A stretch of 64,000 nucleotides of DNA, taken from positions 27,794,286 through 27,858,285 of the forward strand of contig OX243814.1 in the NCBI GenBank assembly GCA_945859605.1, written 5' to 3'. This document shows, piece by piece, positions 36,366 through 51,400 of this stretch. The DNA is from Lumbricus rubellus. Its lineage: Eukaryota; Annelida; Clitellata; Crassiclitellata; Lumbricidae. Made by a program: the position numbers and the translations under genes. Under the pieces are notes generated by a model. That model searched no databases and was not told where the DNA came from. It saw only the letters and a list, made by a program, of their open reading frames with translations. Every line of letters starts with the position of its first letter. Position 1 is the first letter of the stretch.

Positions 36366-39300
36366 TGGAGAGAGAGAGAGAGACAGACACGCAGACAAAG
36401 ACAGAGACACACACAGACAGAGAGAGACAGAAAACTAGAAAGTCGGATAGACTTCCAATTCAGTTCCAGGTCGTTCGACTGATCCTATACTGACGAGAAA
36501 CAGGCGCCATGCACTCTAACCAATAGATGGAATAGATGGAATAGAATGTATGTATGTGTGTATGTGTATGTATGTATGTGTGTATGTGTTTATGTGTGTG
36601 TGTGTGTGTGTGGATGTATGTATGTATGTATGTATGTATGTATGTATGTATGTATGTATGTATGTATGTATGTATGTATGTATGTATGTATGTATGTATG
36701 TATGTACGTACGTACGTACGTACGTACGTACGTATGTATGTATGTATGTATGTATGTATGTATGTATGTATGTGTGTATGTGTGTGTATGTATGTTTGTA
36801 TGTATGTATGTATGTAAGTATGTATGTATGTATGCACGCAAGCATACATACGCTGCGGCTGTAGGCTATGGGTTCACTTTTTGTGACCAAAATATAGCTT
36901 GCTCTTAGTATGACAACGAGATGGTACTTTGTATAACAATGTATACTTCTGCCGCAATAAATTGATTAATTGTTATGTTTATTGTTAAATTATTTTTGTG
37001 TTTTACAAAATACTCAACCTACAACTACTAGCCTACACTTCTACTTACTCCGTTATCCATTATTTCTTCCATTTTGGTTTATAATAATTACTTTAATAAT
37101 ATTATAATTATATTATAATCACTATTAGTAATAATTATTGTAGATTATAATATATTATTATATGATTATTATTATATAATTGGCCAGAAAGACTTTGTTT
37201 TAATTTAGAAAAATTTGGCGATGAGTATTGAGTACACCTGGTAATATAATCGCTACCATTTTTATGACCACCCTGGATGTCGACGCTGTAGGTAAACAAG
37301 AATCGATGACGCTACTAAATTCGGAGTCTAACTTTCACCTAGAATTTTATAGCCCTGTATTTTCGGTTGGGTCGGGATGGGTTGGAGGGGGGACCTGGGA
37401 CCGCAGGAGCCATCGGAATTCCAGTCTATATATATATGGAATGGGATTGTAGCAATAGTTGTCGGATTGTAGCAATAGTTGTCGACCGGTCACGTGCCAC
37501 ACCCGCTCATCGAGATTACATGCAGCTCGTACGGAAACGGGTTCCTTGGATCAGTGAATAAGAACAGCAGACATCCACAAGGAACGTCATGGCCTCGCTT
37601 ACACAATCCGACTCAGCTTAACATTTTGGTCATAGCCAGACAAGACGAAAGACAAACAGACACACACACAGACACACACAGACGAATAGAAAGACAGACA
37701 GATAGGCAAACAAGAAGGGCTAAACGAGGCGCACAGACATGCAATCACACATACACAGGCACAAACCGGCGATAAAATAGATAGCTATTAGCCCCGCATC
37801 CATCCTTACACGACTATTCACTGTATACAGTCACTACAACTATATGTAGCCTACATTCTCTTCTTCATTACTCGGTTATCTGACTAGATATTCCTAAGCA
37901 TCCGAGGAGGAAAACGCTGCTTTATGGCAAACGGGAGAAGACTAATTATAGACAGACAGACAAAGAAATTGGCAGACAAACAGACAGACGAAAAAAAATA
38001 AACTGGCGCCTTTCGCTTAGCTGTCGAGTAACGTTTGGACATGCATGCATGCATTGCATACATACATACATACATACATACATACATACATACATACATA
38101 CATACATACATACATACATACATACATACATACATACAGTCATACATACATACATACATACATACATACATACATACATACATACATACATACATACATA
38201 CATACATACATACATACATACATACATACATACATACATACATACATACATACATACATACATACATACATACATGCATGAATGCATACATGCATGCATG
38301 CATACATACATACATACATACATACATACATACATACATACATACATACAATGTACATACATACATACATACATACATACATACATACATACATACATAC
38401 ATACATACATACATACATACATACATACATACATACATACATACATACATACATACATACATACATACATACATACATACATACATACATACATACATAC
38501 GTGTAGGCATACAAACATGCATGCATGGGCCTACATACATTTGCATGCATGCATAAGCTAATACATAAAACATTTTTTCGGGCACCATTGTTATTACGTA
38601 AATTGGCTTTACTCTCTCAACAATAATTTGGGCTATTGAGTGTTGATGCCCTGGCGTTGTTTAACCCAGGGCAACTCCTACAACCCAGCAAAAACCTCGA
38701 TTTCTGCATTAAATGAACCGATCTATATAATACATTCACTTTCGATCATCTCTGTGATACGCCCTTTCCAGTCTTGACGCCTCTTCTCCCAACGGGTCAC
38801 ACATAATATTTACTCCGTGTAAATGTTTTCAACTACATCCAAGCGATTGCCAGGTAGCGGATCCTGGAAAAAACGATCGTTTCCCATAATTGTGATCCAG
38901 GGAAGGCGATATCTCTTCCATTATTAAAACCTGTCTGATATCTTCACATTCAGTCCAGGCATTTAGGCGTGTCCTACTCCCCTTCAAAACAAATTCAAAG
39001 GCTGCGTTTTCCTCTTACCTTCCACTCGATGCCTCTGCACCTAGATTCCCTAGACTCCCTAGAGCATAGTGGTTAGCGACTCTCTATTAGTGTCTGCGTC
39101 TTACCGGCATTGCCACTGACTGCAAGACTGCTCGCAAGGTTGATGGAACAAACGTTTTTTTCCCAATCCGTTTACATGTGAAACTTGCGCCGCCTCCCGG
39201 GAGCAAAGTGTTTATAGAAGCGGCGCTGACTTGTTGAAAGACACCGCGAACTGATTGACTTGTAGAGTGATGCCAAAGCAGTTCTTGTTTCTACCAGCAA

Positions 39301-42300
39301 GGTCGTCCATGTGTTTGTGATGGCCAGAAAGTGACCACGAAAAAGTGACATTGCAACAGATTAATAAACTGCAGCCTACTAAGTTGTTTCATTAAGCAGT
39401 GGATATCAATTTGCGCAGAGATCAGTGACGTATAGACAGGAATTTATTATGGGGGTATGGGAAGTTATGGCCGGATGCCCTTCCTGAGAGCAACCCAACA
39501 GTATTACAGTAAATATAATTAAATAGTAAAAGGGGATAAAGTAACAAAGGAAAGAAAAACAATTGTTTTTACAAACAATTGTTGTTTCTTATTCAAGTGG
39601 ATAAATAACCTTTAAAAACTTTTCCCTAAGCCCTGGGGGGGATTTAATCCCCTCAACCCCGTTGTCTAAGCCACTGGCGGAGATCCAGCTAGATTTCGCT
39701 ACCTTGCAAGCCCGTAAGCTTATACTTTCCAATCAAAAATGGTGAAATGTTTCTTTGAGAAAAAAGAAGAACAACCAGCAACCTGTTGAAGCGGTCGATT
39801 GGTTCAAGCCATGATCGCATCATCAAACCTGAGTTGAGTGAAATGCATGCATGGTGAAACAGCCTCGCATAAATCCCTGCATGCATTCGTCTCGGCTTTC
39901 AGGATTAAAAACGTAAGAGGACTGAAATAGCTCGAAACGAAAGAGGAAGAATGCAATGAAGAACGCAAGGTGGAAAATATATATAAAGAAGAATGCGAAG
40001 CAAATTGCAAAAACGAAGAATGTGATGAAATGAATGCTCAGAAAGGTGGAATGCGATGTATAAAAAGAAGATTAAGAAGAAGAAGAAGTAGTTGATGAAG
40101 ATTTCGAGAGAAGAAAGAAAAATAACAAATGAGATGGAACTATAAAATTACCAGAAAAGAGAACAAATGTGGATGAGAGGTATAGGGAATGAGAGATACA
40201 GAAAGAGACAGACAGAGGGGAGAAGATGATGAAAAGCAACGGGAATCACAGCAAGGGGGAGCTACGACTTTTAAAGACGAATTCCACGGAAATCCATTAT
40301 TGTTTAATTTACTTTTTAAGTTTTTATGCATGCATTCTGGTCTAAACTTAGAATTCGAAAAGTGAAGAGCAGAGAGACAGATAGACAGAGAGAGATGGAG
40401 AGAGACGGAGAGAGAGAGAGAGAGAGAGACGGAGAGAGAGTAAGAGAGAGAGACACAGAGGGAGAGACAGAGACAGAGAGCGATAAAGGGCGACAGAGAC
40501 ACACATACACACAGACAAAAAGAAAGACAGAAACAGACAGACAGACAAAGAGCGAGAGCGTCAGAAAGAGAGACAGACAGACAGCAATAAGTGATTGTTT
40601 TCAGAAACGAGTGCCTATGCTTAGTTTGTGGTTTCCAAAGATACATGCAGTCCCAACTACAAGAGGAGACATCCAGACACTGCCTTGGGTCATATACACT
40701 AAGCAATCAAAAGACACAAAGTCCTTGAAATAATATTATCTCTAAACTGTAATAATGACTAAAATCGATATTTTGCTTAGCAGCATTCAAAAACCTCTAT
40801 CTCTTTTTCGTGTGTAGCCTACATCGATTGTTCTAGAATATGTTGCAAAAACACGCAGCATCACGAAGAAGGAACTATTAGTAGGCGTTGTCTACGCTGG
40901 CAAAAACAATATTAAATGTAACTGAGAACTTATAAATATACTTTATGCAAGAGCTAAAAATGCTGTGATGACTTGGGCTTAATCTTGAAGAATCACCAGC
41001 GGAAGGCCGGTTCAAGCCGCACAAACGAGAAGCCCAAGCAACGTATAATACTCCCAACCGGGAATGATGATAGCATGTTGAAAGTTCCCCAACTACGTAG
41101 GCTATATCGAGATTGATATCATATCCTATAGACCAATTATTCTTCTTCCTGTTCCTCTTCTTTTTTTATCGTTTTCTTCTTCTTTTTCTTCTTCTTCTTC
41201 ATCATCTTCTTCTCCGCATTGCTGGCATTCTTATTCCTCTTCTCGATCATGATCAACATTCTTTCCATCTTTTTCTTCTTTTTCCAATTCATCTTTCTTT
41301 TCTTGATTTTTTTCTATTCTTCTTCCTCTGTTTTGTTCTTCGCTCTTTTACGCTCGCGAATAAGCACGCGCCCTGCGCATAACCTTCGAGCGACGCTTTA
41401 GAAGTCTGGAGATTACGATTACTATTACGTCCGCGATTACGATTATATTAAGCCTACTATGGCACATTCTTCTTCTTAATGCATAGAAACCACGGTCACC
41501 TGGAAATAAATATTTTTAAACTCAATTCGGAATCGTAATCTCGCGATTTCTAAAGCGCCCACAAAAGCGAAATCACGGGAACCAGCTTATTCAGTATTCA
41601 CAGGCGCTTAATCAACGCAAAAATCGATAATCAGAGGGTCAAAATCCGGAGAGTCAGGCAGGCAGACAGACGGACGGCTAAGGTGGGGGATAATTTTATT
41701 TGGAGGTGAAATGGCGAGGGAAGTGAGGAGAAGCATTCAAGTTAGAATTTTGTGAAAAGCAATGTTTTCAATTTTGAGTTAAAGATCAGCAGAGAGATTT
41801 TAAGAGGTGAGGCTTGGGAGAGTTCTTTCCGTGAATCAGGGTTTAACACTATAAGCTTATACAATTAATTTTGATGAAAGTTTCAATTATTAGGCTATAA
41901 TAGAGTTCTGTTCCGTTTCAGCGCTGACAGACTCGAAAGCGTCTGGATGGGTGTTTGGAATTCCTCTGGCTAAATGTGTCGCCAATGACAACGAGCTAAA
42001 TCGTTTGGCTTCGATGACGCAATCGGGACACGTGACATCGGAAATGACCCACAGTCCACTGCGAAACCGGTCAGAGGTTTACTTCCTGGGTTTCTTAGCA
42101 ATTTTGTTAGTCAGTGGCCGCTGCAGTGTGTTCCATGTATGTATGTTTGTATGTATACATGTATGTATGTACGTACGTACGTACGCACGCAGGCAGCACG
42201 CACGCACGCACGCACGCACGCACACACACATACATACATACATAAATACATACATGCATACATACATACATACATACATTATACATACATACATACATAC

Positions 42301-44868
42301 ATACATACATACATACATACATACATGCATGCATGCATGCATGCATGCATGCATGCATGCATGCATGCATACATACATACATACATACATACATACATAC
42401 ATACACACACATACAAAAATACATTATCTAAGTCCTCTCTTTCAACTCTGCTTTCTCATCTTTCCCGACCAGTCTCTACGTGTTACTCCAATTTAACTTC
42501 ATATTTCTCCGCTGCATCTCGTGTACCACTTCACTGCACTACACCAGTGCAGCACGTGCTCATCCTAATGCTTCCCTCTTATCCCGTCCTCCTAATCTTA
42601 ATTCTCCCTCTTATATCTTTCCGGGGTCACGTTCCTCTTACATCCCCGTGTCTCTCTAATCTGCCGCCTACTTAACCTACGCAGTCCTCCTCCATCTCTC
42701 TCTAATCGACTACGTATACCTCATAGGCACCATTCAGATTCCTATTTCTTCTCCTCTTGTTTCTCTCCCTTCCATTCCTCTTCATGTCCTCTCTCGTGTT
42801 CCTTGAACTTCCTGCCACGAGTTCCCTCCTCGCGGCTAAATATATCTCGATAGATCAGATGACTGTTCATAAAATCTGCCTGAATCTTTGGTCCGCAACT
42901 GACTCATCAGAGGTGAGTCATCATCATCATCAGAAGAAGAATATCATCTTTACTCTGCTCTTCTCCTTTCAACTATCTATCTATCTATGAAATTTATATG
43001 CCGCCCATTAACCTTAAAGATTGCTACTCAGACGCGCTCCCGACCTTGGCCCGATGATGCTGTCCATGTGGTTAGTACATGTAAGTATGTCATGGCATGT
43101 CATGATATGTAATCGTATTATAAACTCGGAGCTTCTACAGAACCCACAAAAGCTAAGTCGCGGGAACCAGCTTATTCGCAGGCGCTCATTCAAAGCAAAG
43201 TCGATAGGCAGATGGTGGTCAAAATCCAGAGAGTCAAATTATGAGTTTATGACATACCATGACGTTTACTATGCCTTATTAATCACTTTGCCTATATATC
43301 TATTGATCTTTCATTCATTCACTAATTCATTCATTTATTGCATTTTATTCCATCCATTGATTGTATTTATAACCGCTGACGAAATTTTGTGTTTCTTGTT
43401 TCAGAAAATCGAGCAGCTCATCAGTGAGTATTTTCTCTAGATTTTAAAATATCTACATGTATTTAAAGTATGAAAACTATATATTGTGTTTCGTTAATTT
43501 CTACCTTACTATAGATCTCCCATGCAAGTTGTTACATTTCGTGACTTTACTTAATTATCGTGGCAAAGGTTTGCCACTTTTATTCCGCTTTCTCTCGAGT
43601 TTCTTACAGTAACTTCATTGGTTTCGTTGGGGGCTAACAGAACGACTCTGGTGGCAGAACAGTAACATGAAATTAGCATTGGATTATAGTATAGTCGTAT
43701 AGTTGTAGTGAATTTACACGTAGGCTATAGTTGTAGGCTGCTATGCATCGCCATATATAGAACGTCCACCTCTGTGTTTGACCTCTGTATTTGACCTGTG
43801 TGTTTGACCTCTGTGTTTGACCTCTATGCTTGACCTCTATGCTTGACCTCTGTGTTTGACCTCTATGTTTGATCTCTGTGTTTGACCTCTGTGTTTGACC
43901 TCTGTGTTTGACCTCTGTGTTTGACCTCTGTATTTGACGTGTGTGCTGATGTTTTCTTTTTCCAAGGGTGGCGCTCTGAGCAATGATGAGTCCCTATCGG
44001 AGTCAGACTGTAGTCGGACGACCGGATCCAATCTCGTCGACGCTCTCCTACTTCCGGTCTCCTCGTCCAGACTGGATTCAACATCCAACCGACTGCAGAC
44101 GCAGGCCCATCAACAGCATCAGCATCACCAGCATCAGCAGCATCAGCATGAGCATCTTCCTATGCCATCCGATTCAAAGCTACGGGTTCCTTACGTCGTC
44201 AACGTCTGCTGTCAACATCTTCAGACTCACGGTTAGCGGTCGACTTAATAGCGACGATTATTATGACAACGACGACTATGATGATAGTGACAATAATGAT
44301 GACAATGGCAATAAGGACAATAGCTGAAACAACGAAGATGAGATGAGGAATGATGACAGTGACGAATATGACTACGTGAATGATGACGACAATGATAATG
44401 CTGCTGCTGCTGCTGCTGATGGTGATGGACCGATGGTGGTGGTGGTGATGATGAAGATGATGGTGATGATGATAATAATGATAATGATGATGAATGATGA
44501 TGATGATGATGACGATGGTGAATGGTGGTAATATTGATGATGAAGATGATTAAGAAACGAGAAAGTTGTCGATCACGAAAATGATTTGACGATAAAGACG
44601 ACCGTGATGATGACATTGATAACAATACAATACAGCTCCAATATAATATCGCTCTCCTTACAACGCTCAGAAGTACATACACACCTCGACGGCGAAACTT
44701 AAGAAGCGCTATATAAATTCTTGAATGAATGAATGAATGAATGAATATGAGGATGCTATTACCCCTATATTCCGCATTTCAAATCTTTTGGACTTTCTTG
44801 AATCAATGTTGCGCCAATTCATTGTTCTTTCAATTTCCACACACATACATACATACATACATACATAC

Positions 44869-44899
<31 letters not shown>

Positions 44900-47800
44900 C
44901 ATACATACATACATACATACATACATACATACATACATACATACATACATACATGCATACATACACATGCTGCAACTATACTTCAGTAACTTCCAGGGTA
45001 TACAGTTGCTCCTACATCACTACACTGAAAAATTCAGCAGCTACAGTAAAAAAATGAAGAAATCGGCTTCAAAAGACTTTTGTAATCATCAGACGTTCGT
45101 TTTTCGGTTCTTTTTCAGGTTTCGGGGTTCTAGGTATCTTCCGAATTGGCAGTTCAAAGAAGCGAACTATTCAGGTATAGTCTACAGTTAATTGATTCTT
45201 TTAGTCGTCTCACGCCTTAATCATCTTTTGACCTGCACGGGAACGATGATGAGTTTTTGCCGAGACGTCGCGCAAAAAATACAGTTGACTTTTCTCTACT
45301 TTTCGGACTCAACTTTGCCGCTATGCATTAGAGTGATTAGATCTATAGACCTACATTGTATACAATATGTTTGATATTGATATCCCATTATCCATGTAGC
45401 GCAGTTATCGCGTTGCACGAGCATTAGACCGCATATTGCGAAAGACAGATCACTAGCAGATGCGTGGGCGTCCGCGCATAGGGCAAGACGGGCAAGAGGG
45501 GAAAGAGGGGCAAGAGGGACAAGAGGGGAAAGATGGGCAAAAGGGGAAAGAGGGGAAAGAGGGGCAAGAGCGGAAGACGGGGAAGGAGGGGCAAGAGGGG
45601 AAAGAGGGCAAGAGGGGCAAGAGGGGAAAGTTTTGCAGTTTTGGGAGCGCCTCTGGGTAGTCTCATTGAATGGGCGCTCTGCAAAGTCATTCAATATATA
45701 ATGAAAGAAAGAATGAATGGATTGAATGAATGGAAGCAGAAATTAATTAGTTAACTATCTTATATATGGTGCACGTCCGATATTTGGGTGCAAAACAAAA
45801 AATTTATTACTATCAGTACCATGCAACATCAAAGATGCGCAGTCATTATTTCAATTAAAATCTGCATCCAGCATATTATTCGTGAGTATACAAGGCGTGG
45901 TTCCTTAACGCTTCGATTCGGGGGTGGGGCAGAACAACCTTCATGCACCCACCGAAAATTAGGTCCTGTCTATTTTCTGAAGGTCACGCTCTATCGCATT
46001 CACTGCAAATATGATCCTCCCACTTTGCTAAACCGATTTGAAGCGAGAGACGAAAAGTGAATACATAGACTATAGACAATCTTCGTATATGTGTAATAGT
46101 GTATATATATATATATACAATTTATACATATACTATATAATTATATATGCATAAGCTTATACAGTCTTCCGAAAAAATCTGCCTAAACGTTTGGGATGGG
46201 ATCAGGATTCAGGACCCAGCCATGGATGTAGCCTAGAGTATTTAGGGCCTTTTAGGCGCTTAATATTCTCGTCGGAGATACATAGGGTCCTTCATTCTTG
46301 CACACGGTGGAGGCGGAGGCGGCCACTGCATGCAGTTATAACTATAACAGGCCAAGCCTTCTTCATCCTATACGCATAATACCTTCCACGTTGCAGTTTT
46401 TTTCGCTTCTGATTTGATTTATGGTTGAATAAAGTTGGTCATAATTCTAAACAGACGACCAACGGCATCTCGCTTCGCCCGTCTTTCACTTGCAAACCAA
46501 TTGCATGCATGGCACGTGATGAATTTCCTCTCTTGCTGTCACCTATAAAACGGCCGCACCTTCCCTTCCTGGCCAATCAGACTCAAGTCCTTGGACCTCC
46601 ATCTCCGACTGAAGTTGCGCAATATATATATATATATATATATACACGGTATATATTATATACGGTATGTATACAATATATATATGTATATATACGGTAT
46701 GTATACAATATATAGATCTATATGTATACGATATATATATGCCTTCCTACGCCCGTGTTACTGACACTGCAGCGTCAGTTGCGTAGGCACGGTATGTAAT
46801 AATCAAGGTCAATTGTTACTCAGCTACCATGCATGCATACATTGCATGGAGCCCATATTGTTGGACCCATATAATATTATATTACAAGAATATGATTCCA
46901 AAATTTCATGAGATAAAGTTGAACGGATAAAAAGATACGAATCTTTAAACTTCATATACCGAAATTGCCGTTTACAAGCACTTTTTTGTCAGATTCAATA
47001 AAAAAGTAAGCTAAACTGTTTTTATTATATCTCCAATGCCTGATAATTAATCATACTAAAAGTTTCCATATATTTAGAGAATTGAACTAAGAATAGGATT
47101 CCAAAATATCATGTCATAAATTTGAACAGATAGAAAGATATGAATATTTAAACTTCATCTTCAGAAATTTCAGTTTTCAGCAAATCTGTTATGGTGTTCG
47201 CTGCGGTTTCGATGCCTGATAGTTCCCAAATTTGGTCTTCAGTGATTCTGGAGTAAAATTTTACAGACTATATTATCGCAACGTTCTGCTGTGACAACAT
47301 CTTCCACCTGTTACCAGAAATCTATAGCCCCAGAAGGCTGTTTTCTTTTTCAACAGAACAGCGCCAGCCCACAGAGCCAATGAAACCATCGAAATGCTGA
47401 AAAGAGAGACGCCAGACTTCATTTCTCCCACATTATGACCTCCAAACAGCCCAGATTTAAATCCTGTCGACTATAAAGTGTGGAACGTGCATGATGAATG
47501 ACCGAGTCTACCGGACAACAATCCATGATATAAACGATCTGAAGCAGCGCTTGTTGGAAGTGTGGGATGGCCTGGACCAGAGGATAATCGACGATGCTAC
47601 ATGTTGCCTAATGGCGCCAGCGCCTACAGGCTTGCGTGCAAGCTGGAGGATGACACTTTAAGCATCTTATTTAATTAAATAATCAAATCATACCGTTTCA
47701 AACATATTGTTAGTTCAATTATCTACATATCTGGAAAATTTTAGAATGATTGATCAGCAGGCATTAGAGATAGGAGAAAAAGTTTGACTTACATTTTACT

Positions 47801-48398
47801 GAATCTGAGAGAAAATTGCTTGTAAACGACAATTTCGGCATATAAAGTTTAAAGATTCGTATCTTTTTATCCATTCAACTTTATCTTATGAAATTTTGGA
47901 ATCATATTCTTGGTCCAATTCTCTAAATATTTGTAAAATTTTAGCGTGATATGTTATCAGTCATTAGAGATATATGAAAAACAATTTGGCTTACTTTTTT
48001 TGAATCACGGTGTATATAGGCATATGCCAACAGGACGGTCATGGACGGCATCCTGTCACTTATTTTCAAATCTCTATGCCGTCCGGCCACTTACTTGGCC
48101 AGTATACACTTGTAAATGTATACGGGGCGTCCAGGCACTTCTTTTTTTTACACTTTTAGCACTGATTGTGCAGCTTCATATTATTCAATAATAATAGTGC
48201 AGTTGTGTTTCTTCATTTTGATGTACATGTAGTTGCGAGATGAATTTGATACGGGTCAGGAGGTTGAGCTGACGGAGGAGCACAACCCTCACGATGTCGG
48301 TGCAGTTCTCAAGGAGTTCTTCAGAGACCTACCCGATCCTTTGCTCACCAAAAATCTTTATTCCGCCTTCGTCGCTACTCGAAGTGAGTCCCAGATAT

Positions 48399-48429
<31 letters not shown>

Positions 48430-51400
48430 CTGCGAAATGTGCGAATTTGATATGGCGGTCCTTCAGGGTTACTACTCAGGAGCGCTCCCAGACCAATCCC
48501 GGTCGAATAAGACAGTCTTAAGAAGAGAAAGAAATAATTGATAATTATCAATCTTCATTAGATTTGAATGCCTGTATGTAATACATGAAGTATGTTATAT
48601 ATATACAATATTATACATAGGCCTATATGTATGTGTGTATGTATTCTTGTTTGTATGTATGTAACCTTGTATGTATATAAGACTTATATGGATGCATGTA
48701 GACGTATGTATGAATACTCGTTATGGCGACCCTTCAAGATTACTATACTCGGAGGCGCTACTGACTACAGCGCGGACACTGAATCGGAGTTTTACGCGAA
48801 GTGCATGAACAATTTTTCTGATGAAGGATTTGCTCAATGCTCAGGGTAGAGGCCGATTCAAACCCGCAACCTTCTGGCTCGAAGGCACCGAACATACCCC
48901 TAAACCGCCGCGCCCCATTTATGTGTATGTGTGATTGTGTGTGCATGCATATAACTATACATGTATGTAGGCCTACATATGTTTACGTTTGTTTAGATAT
49001 ATACAAATTATACATGCCACAATAATATTATTCGGAACTATGTAGCCTATGTGAATAGAGTCTAAGTCAATAGGTGCTGTAATATCTAGGTCGTATATGT
49101 TTTGTTTTGTGTGATTAGAATGGAAGAAAATCTCCTAATATCGTGTATCTTATTTATCGTCGGCTTCTTTTAAGCAATAATAATAATTATTATGTTCGCA
49201 GTAAATAAACCAAGATCTGAGGAGGCGTTTTTGCAGCCGTAAAACTATCTTTTCATGATAATTTTTTATGACGCGTCTCCACAGAGAAATAAATTGCCAT
49301 AATGCATCTAAACCTCCTCTGTTCTTCCAATGCCAATAATTATTGAACTTCTGGTGATTTGCCTCAGAGATTGTACCATTAATTTTTTTTGTTAAAATTC
49401 AAAACATTGGCAGTTGAATATTGACTTAGAACATTATTGACTTATTCACATTGGCTAATGGCCTAATGCCTGCGCAGAACCAACTGTCCAAAAACTGTGA
49501 GATAACTGCATTATATGACTGTGAGAAGATATAATATGGATAAAAAATATAGCATAACGAGGGTTTTATGTGGTTCAGATCATTTTCAGATGACGTATGT
49601 TCTCCGCTGATAAAACCACTGCAAGAACCACTGTAATGTCTTACAGCATTCATTACCACTGCAAGAACCACTGTAATGTTTAACAGCATGCATTATACAT
49701 GTATGCCTCCTTGTTTCCTCTTACAGAGCTTGCCATAATGTTCACTGAGAGATTTCTATCATCCAAACCATTCTACAACTGTTCACAACACATGCACGGA
49801 AAAATTTCTGTCTTAGCGTTGATTTGAATTTGGTTGGAATGGCTCCGAAGGCACGAAATCGTAGAGCAAAACAACGTGCTAAATAAACAAATTTGCCCAC
49901 GTAGGCTATAATAGAAACGTGGTGAAAACGCCAATGACGGCGGCTCGCTTCTTGTGACTCACGTATGATGAAAAACGTGTTGTGATTGTTGTTGTTGATG
50001 ATGATGTTGTTGTTGTTGATGATGATGCTGTTGTTTTTTTTATGTGAGCAGAACTGAAGAACGACCAGCAGCGGATAAGGTCCGTGAATCTCCTCGTCGC
50101 TCTACTTCCTCCGTGCAACCGAGACACTCTCTGGGCGCTCCTCTCCTTTCTCAACCTTATCGCCAAACATTCCACTGACTTCGTCGATGACCAAGGCAAC
50201 AAGGTAAGCCGGGGTAACAAGGTAAGCCAGGGCAACAAGGTAAGCCAGGGTAATGGTATCCCCGGAGGAAATTATGGATATTGGCCGTGATATACGTTTA
50301 ACGCATAGCAAAGGTGTTGACGATATAGACCCCTGTATTGCGGCCCCCAATCTCTCCTTGGTTGCCAGACCTTTAGCGGAGATAATAAATTGTTCATTTA
50401 GTAGTGGGATTGTTCCACAAGGCATAAAAATAGCTAAAGTGGTCCCAATACTAAAAAAGGGCGATAAGGACAATGTAATCAATTACAGACCCATTTCCGT
50501 TCTTCCTTACTTCTCCAAGTTCTATGAAAAACTTATGTATAATCGACTCTATGGCTATGTTAAAAACTCTAACATCATTTATCCATCTCAGCATGGATTT
50601 CAACCTGGTCATTCCCCCTATATGGCCTTATTAAATATGCAGGACATGATTTCAAAGGCTATTGAAAATAATGAATACTCAGTGGGAATCTTCTTTGATC
50701 TAGCTAAAGCGTTTGATACGGTAGACCATAATATTTTGCTTAAAAAATTAGACAACTATGGAATTAGGGGGACTCAGCTCAGATGGTTTGCCAGCTATTT
50801 TGAGAGCCGTACACAAAGAGTTCTCTGTAATGGTGTCCTTTCTGAGCTAGGGTTGATCAAATATGGAGTTCCTCAAGGCTCCAACCTCGGACCACTCCTT
50901 TTCCTGCTTTATATTAATGACTTGGCCAATGTCTCTCCAACAATGTTTTTTATTCTATTTGCCGATGACACCAACGTTTTTTACTCCAATGGTTCATGGC
51001 AGACGTTGTTTCAAACTGTGAACGTTGAACTATCTAGCATAGCTGTTTGGTTCCATGCAAATAAACTCACCCTTAATTTAGATAAAACCAACTTTATTTT
51101 ATTTAAATCCCACCGGAAAATAAAGCCAAATGACAATCTCTGTTTGCTTATTGATGATATTTCCATCAATCAAGTTGAATCTACAAAATTCTTAGGTGTG
51201 CATATAGATCAACATTTGACCTGGAAAGTTCATATTAATCAAATTGCAACTAAAATTGCTAAAAATATTGGTATTATTTCCCGCGTTGCTTATATCTTGC
51301 CAAAGACAATTAGAATGAATTTGTATTATACCCTTGTCTACCCCTACCTCACATATTGCAACCTTGTTTGGGCATCGACATACGAATCCAGGCTTCATAA

